A DNA stretch of 64,000 nt from contig CP087209.1 in assembly GCA_020912385.1 (NCBI GenBank), forward strand, positions 992,001 to 1,056,000, read 5' to 3'. This document shows, piece after piece, positions 1 to 11,854 of the stretch. This DNA comes from Neofusicoccum parvum. Taxonomy: Eukaryota; Ascomycota; Dothideomycetes; Botryosphaeriales; Botryosphaeriaceae. Both the position numbers and the translations under genes were made by a program. The notes under the pieces are model-generated. The model did no database searches. It was not told the DNA's origin and was given only the letters and a program-made list of their open reading frames with translations. Each line of letters starts with the position of its first letter. Position 1 is the first letter of the stretch.

Positions 1-1627
1 GCGGGTGGAGGGGAAGAAATGGTGTCGCAAAATAGGGAGGAGGAGCGTTAGCCGCAGGTCATGGCGGGGGCTCGTCGGCGGGCCGTCTGTCACCCTGCAG
101 GCCTGCAGCTGCGCAGGGGGGCGCGCCCGCGGCACGTGCACCCTCCGCTCCAAATCATAAGCCAGCCCGCCACGCCGCCCTCGACCACCCGTCACCGCCA
201 GACCTCCAGCCCGTCTCGCCGCCGCGCTGCATGCGCACTTCGCGCCGCCCACGCCGCTGCTGGCTGCGTCAAGGCCACCGCCCTCTCCTATTTCATGCGC
301 CTGACCCCCGCCCCGAGCCACCTCACTCTGACACTGCGCGTTTCTCTCTCCTTTCCGCCGCGCTGAGCCCGCCCGTCCTCCGTCGCTGCCTCTCACTTCC
401 TCTTCCATCGCACGTCATCGACCTTTGCAGAGGATCTTCGTGTTGATGGAAATTTATCAGCCGCCCTGAGAGCCCCGGCCCGGGCCTGTGCATACCGGCC
501 ACCGTGTCCCCGAGATGAAGCCCCCAAGATAAAGTGCTGAACGCGTGGCGTAGCCGCCCGACAGACACACTTCCCCGTCTTCCGCGTGGCTCAATTACGC
601 CACAGGAGCCGATCAATATCGCTGATCCTGAGGCGGAGATGCCCCGAACACCTCTGGGTGAATTGAGTGCGCCCTCTAGAGATGAGAATTCTCCTGGAGC
701 GGAACTAACCGACAGGTTGAAAAATCTCCATATTTCTCTTCCGCACGCCCAATCTTTCTGTTCATCTCTCTTGCGTTTCCACTTTCTTGCCGTCATGTTG
801 ACCCGTCTGAAACGACACTACCTGCAAACGAAATTCGTGCCCGTCGGCAGAGCTTCTCCTGAACGTCGGGCTGGGTTGCCGCGTCAAGTCTGAATTTGAC
901 TCGGTTTGCCGAGACAAACTTATCGGCAACATAGCTCTTGCGGGTGCGGGAACGGCAGCTTTTTAGTTCCCTACGAGAAGGGTACCAGGACTCATGTTTG
1001 GAAGCATCTGCTTTGCACTGCAAATATCAACTGGTTTTGATGCGTTCATTCTCAATCCTAGATCTATTACAAATCTCGTCGTGCTCAACAGCTGATCCTT
1101 TGCATTATTTTTCTTTACGGATGTCCCAACTCTATTTCCGGTCTACGCGTGCATCTATCAATTATGTTGACGGTGAATGTAGCTGTGCCCATTTTGCTTG
1201 TGGACAAACTCTTCAGCTCCAGCCAGCCAAGGTTGATTGCACGGTGATTCGCAAAAGAGCAAGGCTGCTGAATTCAAATGAATTTCGCTCACGCGCAGTT
1301 AAATCATCCATCTGAGTGTAGATGTACCTGGATCTACTCGTCAAAGCCACCCGGATGAATGCTTCAACCGCCTAAGGTAACATGCTTACTTGGCACGTTC
1401 TTTCCACCCACTGCGATCCCTCTCTTGTAACTTCCAGGAATTAGCCATCCGCCGCGTGATCGACTCTTGCCATTCGCGGCATCTGACGGCCCAAGACCCT
1501 GCTTCGCCTGAGGTATTTAGGCCTTCCTCTTTCTCCCTCCAGCCTCTCCATCCCCAACACCATCATCACCTGCCCGAGCAGCTTTGCCCCATCTTAAGGA
1601 CCCTCTTGGCACCCAGCTTCTCTCACC
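1..1627. other. Left-edge noncoding stretch
   Basis: I see no convincing gene here. The first ~450 bases are GC-rich with C/T-rich tracts typical of fungal promoter or 5' leader DNA, so this could be the upstream region of a leftward gene outside the window. From about 900 onward the base composition is more AT-rich. Short open frames exist on both strands, but their translations are low complexity and match no family I know. The last part, with C/T-rich runs up to the ATG at 1628, is probably the promoter and leader of the BTB gene. Confidence 0.5.
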
Positions 1628-2875
1628 ATGACAGAAGACACAGAAGACACAAAAGACAACAGGCCCCGTAAGGTGAAAAGGCGACGAAGCGAAGACATCG
1701 CTGGTAATCACGCCGGAAAGAAGATTAAAGGACCAAGCCACCAGTGCGTGTCATCAACCCTCACCTCACTTCAAGGACACAGCAGCCTCTCTGACGCAAT
1801 TCATAGGGACCTGCGCAAACACCCGATAGCAATTCGCGTTGGCCAAGACGAAGATTCGGAAACTTTCCACTGCTTCATAGACCTCCTCAGAGGCAGTTCT
1901 TGCTTCTTCTACGACCAGCTGAGTGAACCAGAGGCCACCACGCCACAGCCAAAAAGCCTCACTAGGCTGGATCTACCTGGCGAAGTTCCAGCGGTCTTTG
2001 CTAAGTATTGTGAATGGCTCGACAAAGACCGCCTCTGGAGTACGGCTGAAGAACTCAGAGACCTTAGTCCGTACAACCTAGCTCGTCTCTTTTGTCTCGG
2101 AGAGCGGATCCAAGCATACAAATTCAAGAACGCTGTCGTCGATGCATTGCATGCCAAAAGTCGACTCACCATCAGGCAGATCATATCGAACAACGATCAG
2201 AGCACTAAGCAGGTTGACGGTGTCTTCGAGACGTACTACCGCGCCGCCCGATGGGTTTCAACGAACGTTGAAGTCAAGGCATCACTTTACGTCTATTTTG
2301 TGGACTTCTTTGCGTACTTTGTCCTCCAGACAGTTCGAAGCCTCAACCACACAGTACTGGGCGGCTTGGCCACAGAATTTCTCTGGCAGGTTCAGAACAC
2401 CGTCACCGCCGCGCTACAGCGCCTAGTCCCTGACGGACCGCCGCCTCTGCTGCCTCACAATCCCGCAGCGACCACCCCGACCATAATCACAATTGACGAT
2501 TCTCCAACGGACATTGCGGGAGATGACGCACCCGCGATGTCCACGCCCGCGCCCCCTCAGCTACCTGCCACCGCCGTGAGCGCCCGTCCTAAAGCCGAAC
2601 TCGTCCAAACAATTCTCGTCAGCTCTGCGACACTGCGAATGCTATCGACGGCTGCACAACAGATGCAGGAGAAAGCGGCGGAGAAAAAGGGCAAGGGCAA
2701 GCAGAAGGGTAATGGTGGGGGGTCGTCGAGCGTGTTTGGTATCGATAACCTGTGCAAGTACCATATCCACACCAGGCACACAAAGGCGGCAGAATGCGCG
2801 GAAGCTTTCGTTAGACGCACGGGCGGGAAGGGTGTCTGGGTGTGTGGATTTGTGATGAGGGACGTCGGCAAGTAG
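1628..2875 (+). CDS. BTB/POZ domain protein
   Basis: Single-exon gene encoding 415 residues; the ATG at 1628 sits in a good context (CACCATG). After a basic, charged N-terminus (KVKRRRSED, a possible nuclear signal) a BTB/POZ-like fold spans roughly residues 64-175. It shows the usual fungal pattern: HPIAIRVGQ for the first strand, a helix with CFIDLLRGSSCFF, a strand with LDLPGE, then FAKYCEWLDKDRLW. The family mediates homo- or hetero-dimerisation; some members are Cullin-3 substrate adaptors, but most fungal BTB proteins of this size have no assigned role. The middle is Pro/Thr-rich and probably disordered. The C-terminus has Lys/Gly-rich then His/Cys-containing sequence (CKYHIHTRHTKAAEC) without a clear zinc-finger spacing. 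No DNA-binding domain is visible, so the function is unknown. Confidence 0.75.
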   Translation: MTEDTEDTKDNRPRKVKRRRSEDIAGNHAGKKIKGPSHQCVSSTLTSLQGHSSLSDAIHRDLRKHPIAIRVGQDEDSETFHCFIDLLRGSSCFFYDQLSEPEATTPQPKSLTRLDLPGEVPAVFAKYCEWLDKDRLWSTAEELRDLSPYNLARLFCLGERIQAYKFKNAVVDALHAKSRLTIRQIISNNDQSTKQVDGVFETYYRAARWVSTNVEVKASLYVYFVDFFAYFVLQTVRSLNHTVLGGLATEFLWQVQNTVTAALQRLVPDGPPPLLPHNPAATTPTIITIDDSPTDIAGDDAPAMSTPAPPQLPATAVSARPKAELVQTILVSSATLRMLSTAAQQMQEKAAEKKGKGKQKGNGGGSSSVFGIDNLCKYHIHTRHTKAAECAEAFVRRTGGKGVWVCGFVMRDVGK

Positions 2876-4995
2876 GGGGGTTGAGGGATGGGTGGTGGGG
2901 GTTTTGGGAGGGGTTTCATCAATGGCGGATGGGCGGGGCTTTGGGGGGTTCGGTTACTGCGGTCTTTTTTCCCTTTTGCACGCGGCGGACATTGCGCTCT
3001 GATCTCACGAAGATGATGGGAGCGCGGCCTATTAGAGGCTTTTCTGGGACCAAGATCGCGTCTATGGATATGATGAATCTTACAAGGAGTTTAAGAAAGA
3101 GGGGCTGGTTAGGTCCACAAATCAGCGATCGGGAAAGCATAGCTTTCTTAGACGGATGAATCAAATATTCAAACGGATGGAGATGCGGCCTGCGACCAAG
3201 CTGTGCACATGAAGTAAAGTGAGGGTGGATGCTACTCGTTGATGGCTTCGACCTTTAATTTTCTTGCCGGAGTAGCTTCCATCCATGTCTTTTCTTCAAG
3301 GCCTCTTCACCTAGCCAGTGCCATTCCCTTCCGCATTTCGGAGATGTCACATCTGGCCATCCAGGCATCAAGCATCGAAGCAACCGAGCCATGGCATGTG
3401 ATTCTCTGCGTAACAGGCCAAAGCCTCACTCATACAACCCCAGCACCCAGTCGGAAGAGGCTCTTACCTCCGCATCCGGACAGATTGGTTTTCCGCTGCA
3501 AACGGCTCCCCAACCTCGCGGGCGCCCCATTACTCACCCGTCAGCAGGGCGTCCGTAAGCAAAGCCCGCAGAGATAAGAGCAGAGCCTCCCAACAGAAAC
3601 ACGAGATTTCCATCAGCAATGAGGCAACAACACCAACGCAGGCGGCCGCGCGTCATCAGCAGCAACCGCAGCAGCAGTGAGAAAAGACAGATAAACCAGG
3701 CCGCTGAGATTGGGTTGAACGTCGGGGTAAAATAAGCTGGCACGTGTGAACAGTGCATCCGGGTGGACGGTCTGGACGTGCAAGAGCTGCGGGGCGCGGG
3801 TGCGTGGGAGATGACGAGGTGTCAAGAGATGTCGAGGGAGCAGCGACGTCGAAAGAAAGCCATGCGGGCTTACTCCACTGACGCGGCGTCGTGCGCCATA
3901 CAACCATTAGCAGGGCAGGCCGACCGCAGGCCAATCGGCCGCACCCGCTTTCTCATCAAACTCGCCTGGCATTAGCCGCATGTAGTAACTTCGTCGCATT
4001 TGCTAGGTTGGCGTTTTGGAGAGGGATGATCCATCTCGCCCAGAAGAATTACGCGTCATCACCACCACCAAGCATCCAGCCAGCATTTCACAATCGCCCA
4101 ATCATACAGCACCGCTCATCTACCTCAATCCCCCGGCGAATCACAGTTTCTCGGCCGTGAACTCTATGCAGACCCCTTCATTCCCATTATCCACTTTCTA
4201 TCCACTTTCCCCGCTCGCTTTCGTGATCCCACCACCCAATCCCTTGTTGTGCCGGCTGGCTTATCAAAAGGTGAAACTCCCCGTGATCAGGCAATCATTT
4301 CCGATGACTCCATGCCCATTGTTGCCGAGTAAAATATATAGATACAAGAGGACTGAAAGAGAAACAAAGGATGGGCGAGAGAGTGACGACTGCATGTCGT
4401 TGCGTCTAAAAAGCCTCCCCATTATCTTCACCAGGCTTGATTGGGCATGGCAGGATCAACGAATCCCCAGAATCGTTCTTCCCAAGGTGATGAATAAAGA
4501 AAACGCGGCCGGTACTATTATTTGGTGGACCGAGTGTCGTCGCAGAGAGTGAGAGGGTTCGCTTGATGTCGGTAGTGTTGGTGTAGCCGCAGAATGGAAA
4601 TGAGGCAAAGTTAATATTGCCGTTTGGTACCTCGATCCGAACCCTGGATCCAAACAAAGAAAAGAAAAACAATGCCCGAGATTGCTGCCGTTGTAGCAAA
4701 GGGGTATGACGGACTTATGCTCGGCCCTATCCTTTTCCGCTATGCAATTGTTTCCGAAAAGGTGAAGAGAAGAAAAGTTGTTGAAGGAAAGACCAGGTTG
4801 GAGCAGTATCAGACATTTCGCCGGCGACGCGCGTATGTACTGCAAGACCTTCCTAGGATGTTGGGTTATTACAGCAGGAATAGCGGGCATTTCGCGCTCT
4901 AGCCCCGCGTCGGATACGGCATTGAAGAGAAGAGTCCTCGGTCAGCGCATGGTATCTTAGTCGAAAGCCGCCAGTAATCGAAGGGAGGAATCCAT
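2876..4995. other. Intergenic region, BTB gene to metalloprotease
   Basis: About 2.1 kb between the 3' ends of two convergent genes. Open frames up to 178 codons occur on both strands, but none shows a recognisable domain, a consistent splice pattern or coding-like composition. AT-rich 3' UTR-type sequence lies at both ends. I see nothing else I can support. Confidence 0.45.
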
Positions 4996-7509
4996 TCAGC
5001 GCGCAATGACCAAGGCGAACCCGTCCAGCCATTGCCCGCAGGAGCCGGAGATACCTGCAATGCCGTAACCGCGGGGAGGAATTAGGGTATGGCTGTGCAC
5101 CGGTTAGAATATCAAGCTTAAACATGAGACATGAGTATCCAAACTTACCCGCTGCCGCCTGTCGGATTACCATAGATCTCACTCTTCCTGTTCCTGTTGG
5201 TCAGGATCTGGATACCATCAATCCAGAGTCCAGCGCGAAGGTAGAAACCCATCAGGATTTCACCCTTCTGGGTGTCAAGTTTGAACTCGCTGCCGCCAGG
5301 CTGGCCACCACGCTTTCCGAAAAGCTGGCTGGTGTCGTCGTCGTAGAAGAACTCAATCCCATCTACAGCAAAGCCGTGATAGATTCTAATCGACATCAAC
5401 ACGGTTCTCCTGCTCTCCGACTTGCTGAGGTAGGCGCTTGACAACAGTATTTCTTGGGGCTGGGAACCTTCAAGCTGCGAGAAACCAAGCTTAGAACCGA
5501 TGAAGCCCTTGCGCCCATCTGGAAGCTTCGTCCGGCTTGCTTTTGAGTTGAGTTTGCTGACATCTTCCACCACATGTTTCGCACCACCATATGAAAACAC
5601 TTCAAGCTTGAGGGGCTTCTTGCGCTTGTCGGCTGGAAGTTTGGCGCGGAGATCGGCCTCGGTGAGGGTCAGAAGGCGTGGGCCGGCCATGTTTCCATCG
5701 TTCTGCAAATACTCTATCCAAGTGTGGCAGACGTCGTCGCCTTGAGGATAGAGCTCAATCCAAGCTATGCCAGTCTCGGCGGTTATCAGAATGTTTGCAT
5801 TATCAGCTGTCCAAACCTGAACGCTGTCGTCAGGGGTAAGCGAAGGGTCCTGAGGAAGGCGGAAGCAAGGATGGAAGCGGAATCGTAGACAATCAAGCCG
5901 GTGCCATCCACATTCGTCATTGCGCGTGCAGAGGCTCTGGCCGGGGGACTGAGTGCGTGTAGAGAATGGTTCGCGAGTAGTGAAGGTTCGGTTGAGGCGC
6001 ACGTAGTCCCTGAGCATGACGCCGGACTCCTGGTGGGGACAGCCGAAAAGGTGGCCAGTCTCATGCATGTGCGCGCCAATACCAATGTTTGCGGCTTCCC
6101 ACACACTGCCTGATTCGTTGCAGTCATTTGCCACGAAGTTGGTATCCGTCTTGGTGCAGTCGGTGAAGGCCGGGACGACCTCCTCAATGCTTGCAGGGTA
6201 GCTCTGGAGAGCGTGGGAGCCAAAGATAGCCAGACCAACCTCACCATCACCGCCACCAAGCGCCGCGTGGCCGCGGACGACCTTGTGTTGAGGGTCCCAG
6301 TGTGTGTCCAAGAACAGGCAGGAAACGTACTGCTTCTGGCCAGCCTTCGGCCTGAAGTGTGCCTTCACGGCTTCCATAGCAATACCAAATAGCTTGCCCT
6401 TGTCCGCCGCCTTTTCGTATTGCTGGGCAATGTTCAGATCACGAAGCTCCTCCACGGTCTTATCACATCGGATGATATGGATCTTCGCCTCGTTGCGGTA
6501 CTGGCCAGTTGCTTGGTCGTTGTACGTCAGGGTACCCTGCTGCCACTCCTCTTCATACCTCCAGCAGCGGCGTCCAAAGCCGTTGCGGAACATCTGCTCA
6601 CCGGTAAAGGCCTGCCAGAGATAGGCAGCCATGCGGAATTTGCGGACGGCAGTCTCCAACCCATTTCCTTCGCCATGGATGCGTTCGGGCACAGCATCGA
6701 ACGTACCTGGAGAATCCTTGCCCAGAATTATAGCCAAGTGGAGGGGCGGGGCCGAGTTGAGGGGCAGGTAGGTGATGTCGATCCACGAGGAGTGGGCAGG
6801 GATGGAAGTGTTGCTACTGGAGAGCTTGGGCGAGCTGAAGTCAAGACGGAGAGTATTGGCGCCAGGCTGCAGGACTACCAAAGCCTTGAAGTGCGAATCC
6901 GACACAGGCCAGCTGGTGGACGGGAAGGCATCCTTGTCATGGTTGATGCTGATGGCGCCGTCCATGGGCTTCGAATCAGGCTCACCAATCACGCCTGATA
7001 TCAGCAGCACCTTTTGATAGACCTGCAGACGGATTAATGAACGCTAGTGTTTATCATTGGCGGAATCGCGTACCATGGCCCGGTTGTCAATGGAGAGGAC
7101 GCGCGGCGCAAAGGCCGACGTAGGCGGGTTCTTCGGCGGCGGGGTCGCCAACCCATTGAGGCCCTGGACGCTGGTTTAGAATCGGTAGAGTTGTTTAGTT
7201 TGACGACTCTCGAGAACTCACGATTGAACTCATGCGCTTTGTGGCAGTTGTCGCAGGCCTGGAAGGAAGCTGCGGGACCGGCGGGACTGGAGTAGGGCCA
7301 CCATTCACGGCCTTGGAGTTTGTGAACATGCTCTCGCCAGGAAGCGAAGGGGGCGGCGTCGTCTGCTGGTAGATGGAGCTAAGGGTAGATGAGCTCTTGC
7401 TCGTAGGAATGGACGTGCCAGAGCCGTTGTTCGCCGGGTCCGAGGACGAGGTGTCGGTACGGAAGCTTCGAACGGAGCGCCGGCGGAAGTCCTTGAGAAA
7501 CGAAGGCAT
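4996..7509 (-). CDS. Putative zinc metalloprotease with C-terminal jacalin-like domain (yeast YIL108W family)
   Basis: Four exons: complement(4996..5092, 5149..7022, 7074..7163, 7222..7509), 782 residues. The ATG at 7509 opens a basic, Ser-rich N-terminus (MPSFLKDFRRRSVRSF). The catalytic signature is HETGHLFGCPH (about residues 446-456), a metzincin-type HExxHxxGxxH zinc site: three His ligands plus the general-base Glu. The last ~140 residues form a jacalin-like beta-prism, with YGNPTGGSG joined by the last intron to LIPPRGYGIAGISGSCGQW, the usual end of the fold. That intron has donor GTAAGT, branch CTAAC and acceptor CACAG; without it the frame stops at 5145 and the lectin fold is cut short. 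The family is intracellular or of unknown location in fungi, with no known substrate. No signal peptide is seen. It shares a 1.1 kb divergent upstream region with the Whi5-like gene. Confidence 0.82.
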
Positions 7510-8634
7510 GGCGGCGGCCTGCAGGCGTGGCCTGGGAGGTGGGTCGGAGGACGAGGAGTGACGGGCACGAGCGAGAGAGGGGCTTGTCTTCAAGTTGGGG
7601 AGCGGTAATGCGGAGCCGCTAGGGCAAGCTGGCAGTCTGGAGAGGTGTGAAGATGACGCGGATGCGTTCGCGGTGGTCTGCGCCCGCAGGAGTGCCGCAC
7701 TCAGCGAACGACAATGACTGGCATGTAAGCTGGCGAGCCGCGCAATTGCTGAGCGAGAGGAGGCTGCGGAGGGCTGTGGGCGCGCGGGGTGCAGAGGGAG
7801 CGGATGGTGACGGTGTGTCGAAAGCAAGAGGGCCGGCCGCTAAGGGGATTACGAGCTCAGTCTCTCTATCAAGCAGGCAAGCTATCAACTGCAACCTGCA
7901 CGCTGCGCCGATCTGCGCCGGCGCAATAATCGCCAGGCGGGGACCTGGGACCGCGAGCGGGCCGCAGCACACACAAGTCAGGCTGCTGCAGCGTCCGCGC
8001 GCGCGGTGCCGACGCTGGCGAGCGATTATTTTCTATCGCGCCGACGCAGGGCGAGCGCAGTGCACCGTCGTGCTATCGCGGCGCCGCTTAAGCCGCAGGT
8101 GGGCATGTTTCATGCGCTTCAAACGCCTTTTGTTTGAAGCCAATGATGACGCTGGCGGCGGCTCAGAGACGATCGCCTGAATCGCGGCAGGCCAAGCCCG
8201 GCGCCACAGAAATAGTACAGCAGTAGCGACGGCCCGCGCGCTGCCTGCTAGCGCCGCCGTATCAGCCTGCCGTTGGTATCGCGCGCCCGTAACCACGCCG
8301 TAACGCCCGTGACATAACCGCGAGGCTGGCGTTCCTTACCGCCCCCCGGCGCGCCTCGACCCGCTCATTAATGCGCACCAAGCTCGCTCGCCTGCTCTCG
8401 TGTGTCGACGGAGCCTGTGCCTCCTTCTGCCCCATCCACCATCGGGCGATCTTCACGATTGCTCCGTAAGGCTCTCCGGAATTCAGCCAGCTTCGGCCTC
8501 TTCTCTGCACAAAATCTGAACTCTTCCACCGGCTATCACCTCGAAGCGCCCTCTCTCAACGACGGCCCTCCGCCCGACACACCCGCTCACAAGCCGACCA
8601 GCACACGCCGGGCTTTGCTCCCAGTTCCGCAGCT
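7510..8634. promoter_or_regulatory. Divergent upstream region, metalloprotease / Whi5-like gene
   Basis: About 1.1 kb between two divergent start codons, strongly GC-rich with many CpG. It must hold both promoters. A perfect 9-bp inverted repeat lies at 8116-8140. One MCB-like core (GACGCG) occurs near 7654, but I do not see the cluster of ACGCGT sites that would make MBF control convincing. No TATA box is clear next to either start. Confidence 0.5.
8116..8140. repeat. Perfect inverted repeat (9-bp arms, 7-nt loop)
   Basis: GCTTCAAAC and GTTTGAAGC flank the loop GCCTTTT. It lies about 500 bp upstream of the Whi5-like ATG. It could be a dimeric factor site or chance; the single copy gives no further help. 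Confidence 0.5.
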
Positions 8635-9885
8635 ATGGCATCGACAGTGTCGTCCGAGCGGCTCGACCAGCCGGCTGAGGTTGCGAGCAAGGTCCTGAGG
8701 AGAGCTCAGGTGTCGAAGGTAGCCTCGACGCAACGGACCGCATTTCCCCACCCAGCTGACCTCCGCCTCTAGATGACCCGGGCACTGCAGAACCGGCTGG
8801 CTCTTGCGAACGTCAAAGTCAAGCATGGCTGGGAGAACCTCAACATTGACGCCATTGAGCCTCGGATCGACGTTGAGCTCAAGCGTAAGCGCCCGGCATC
8901 CAGCAACGCTACGCTTTCGGATACCTCGTCCAGCGCCTCTGACCGCTTCCACCCGCTCGCTGCCTTCGACTCGTCGCCGCTCGCGGCCCCCATATTCTCC
9001 GACGATATCGGGAGGTCGGGCGGTGGATACGGGTCGGCAAAGAGGATGAGATACCAACCCGACATGTACAGGCGCCCGGTTTCCAGCAACCACGCCCGCA
9101 CAAAGGTTAGGCCGTCAAGTGCACGGGAGGGGTCGTGGAAGAGATCGTACAAACTCCCCGAGTCATCGCCTGCGTATCGCAAGAGCAGGAACTTCTCGTT
9201 GCCCCAGGTGCCCAGCCTCTCGTTCGTCTCAGAGGGCTCAACCGTGGCCGACGAACCCCTCTCCCCGCTTCTCTCCGAGGACGACGACGCAGACCTTCCT
9301 GTATCTTCCTTCCAGCTCAATGCTTCCCATCTGCGTTCCTCGCCTCCGCCTCTGCAGAGTCCACGTACGCCCCCTCCTGGCATGTCCCGCTCAGGCCGCC
9401 TCCGAAACGATACCTTCACGGCTACACCTCGGAACAACCGCCCGAACGGGGAGGAAGATGCAAACTTGCTTATGTACCTGGCAACGTCCCCGTCCCCTGC
9501 CAACCCTGCCAGCAACAAGACTCGTATCCTCGCCCCCTCTACGCCTCCGCAAAAGACTACGCCTCTCCCGTCGTCCATGATGTCGACGCCGGGTGGCGGC
9601 GCACCCTTCACTGGCTTCGGCCTGCACACTCCTGGCAACAACCTGAACTTTGCCGAATTCCTCAACATGACGCCAAGCCCTGCCCAGATTTCCGGAACTT
9701 GGAATCGCACTCCTGCGGCCGGCAAGACCCCTCTCACTGCCCGCGACGCCCGCAGGCGCCTTAACTTTGATAATCTCCTGCCGCCGACGAGCCACAGCCC
9801 ATCCATCGGCTCTTTCGAGCGCTCGAGGATCACCAAGGTCGAAGCCGGCCTGGGCATGGATCTCGGCGGGGAGCTGGTCTCCTAG
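8635..9885 (+). CDS. Whi5/Nrm1-type G1/S transcriptional repressor
   Basis: Two exons, join(8635..8718, 8773..9885), 398 residues. The small first exon ends VSK at donor GTAGCC; the 54-nt intron ends CTCTAG. At residues ~30-50 (ALQNRLALANVKVKHGWENL) the protein carries the conserved short motif of the Whi5 family (Pfam Whi5, 'GTB' motif), which in yeast binds the Swi6 subunit of SBF/MBF and holds G1/S genes off. The rest is Ser/Pro/Thr-rich and probably disordered, with many SP/TP dipeptides (for example FLNMTPSP and SPPPLQSPRTPPP), as expected for a CDK-phosphorylated repressor. That CDK controls it is inferred from the family. A 362-codon frame on the opposite strand is a shadow. Whether this is the Whi5 or the Nrm1 equivalent cannot be decided from sequence alone. 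Confidence 0.75.
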
Positions 9886-11829
9886 ACTCGCCCGTTACGA
9901 ACCACATCACGAATGATGAGCTGATACGACGAGCGGCGTGTTGTATTGCATATGGCCAAGCACATCCGCACTATCACTCTCCGCAACCAGCACTTCTGTC
10001 TGCAGCCTGCCTCGATTGTTTGTTAATGCTTCCAACACGTTGATTACTTGCTGGCGGCTCATTTCTATCTTTCGTCGGCAACGGTCCCAGGGCCGTTTGC
10101 TTCCTTTTCAGCATCGTTCAGCTTTTTTTAGGATACCACGCACAGCGAGCGACAGTTAGCATTGCTTTTACGGAACAAAAGAACAAGGGCGGCACGCTCT
10201 TTTACCGAGAGAGGCGTGGGCCGCAGGGCTATTGGAAGAGCCAGCGTGGCTGTTTCCGCCACTAATCTCGGGTTTATGTAGCAGTAGATAGCGATCAGGA
10301 ACAATGCCAATTGAGATCGAAGACGAGGAAATGCGAGCTTCCACTAGCACGTGTCCGGGGGGCGAAAGCCAGGATCAGGCGACCTGGGCAGACTGAGGAT
10401 GCACGCTCGGAGTCGTTTCCTAACGTTTGAGCCTCAGGCCGGCATGCACATCGGCTGCGCACAGTTCCCCCGAAGCTTGGTAGTAGCCGTGAAAGAACGC
10501 CCAGTGCGCCCAGCGCACCCGGGGCAACCAGTCGTTGGGCGCAACCGCCAGCTATTCGAGGCTGAGGCTTGCGAGAAAAGCGTTACCGGTGTGCTAGCGC
10601 ATCGGTGGAAGACGGGCTGGATCGCAAGTAGCTGACACGCGCGGCGTGATGCATGCAGAAGTAAGCGATTAGCCACCGGCACCGCGTCGCTGCCCCTGCG
10701 CCGGCCGTGTCGTGCGCGCTGACAGGACGGCCGGCTGTGCAACTGGGTGCAGCTAACGCAACATGTGCACATTCCAGCAATCCTTTCACATCGCCCGACT
10801 CACCACCAGCAAAACGCGAAACTGCACCACATTTCTCGAACAAAGGCGCGCCGGCACGCAACAGGCAGACCGGTGTGGGGAAGACGTCATACGGACGCCA
10901 GGACGCCCGCCGTTATCATTGGCGCAGGAATAGCTCCTCCCATCACGCGGGCGCTCGCGGCATGCATTGTGAATCTCTGCCTAACCCCGCAGTGGCCAGC
11001 GCGGGCTGGGTTTTACTCAGTCGAGAGCGCCCTCTGGCAGGCCGGCGACGCGCTGTTTTGGGTTTGGCCGCGCGACTGGACACACGCGCTCTGTGCTGTG
11101 CGCGTCCCCGGCGGCCCTAGACGCGTCGAACCCGGCTCGGCGCTGAGTTTATGCAAGGCTGGTCGAGCGCGTCACCAGCCAATGGTGGGGCGCGCTTTCG
11201 TACCTGCCCAGGAGGGGAAATACAAGGGCGCGGCGCGCGGTACCGCCGCCCCCGGCGTATAGTTGCTTGCGTAAGACATGAGTCAGAACCGCTGCGGCGC
11301 CCGATCGGGCCACGGCGCGTTTTGGCTGCTTGGATGCCGGTCCTTGGCAGCAATCCGGACGACCGCGCTGGAAAGAGGCCTGTGCCCCCCAAAGGAGTTG
11401 GGATGATGAAAACGGGGCAGACCCGCGCGTCCGTCCGCGGATCCCAGCCACAGGCCGCGCAGTTCTCTCAGCTTGCTTGCTCGCCAGCCAGGAACGAAGC
11501 AGGCGGCGCGGGCCACAGCTGGAATGCGATGGTTGTGCTGCGCGCTTTGCGCCTCGCCCTGCGCCCACCGTCGCGCGGCGATTCGTCAGGCCGCATCACT
11601 ATGACGGCTACGGCGGAGGCTGGTGTTCAGAGGGTTCCAGAGATTCGCGGGGCCTGTGGCGTCACCGCATTCCCACCGGTTCGCCGCCGCCCTCTGGCTG
11701 CAGCGCGCCCGCCCGCACGCTCCTGCGCTCGGTCGACGCGGTGGGCGATAGGCGCGGCTTGGGAGGTGGTGTTGGCGCGGGCGCCCAGAGCGGCCGTCTG
11801 TTGGGAGGCGTTGATAAGAGCCGGGCGGG

Positions 11830-11854
11830 CTGGCTGGCTGGCTGGCCGGCTGGC
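11830..11854. repeat. CTGG tetranucleotide microsatellite
   Basis: Four CTGG units, one CCGG variant, and a final CTGG form a short imperfect tandem array in the GC-rich gap. Confidence 0.7.

Noticed and set aside
8769..9857. 362-codon frame antisense to the Whi5-like gene
   Set aside because: The Whi5 motif and a good splice model are on the plus strand; the antisense translation is Arg/Gly/Ser noise.
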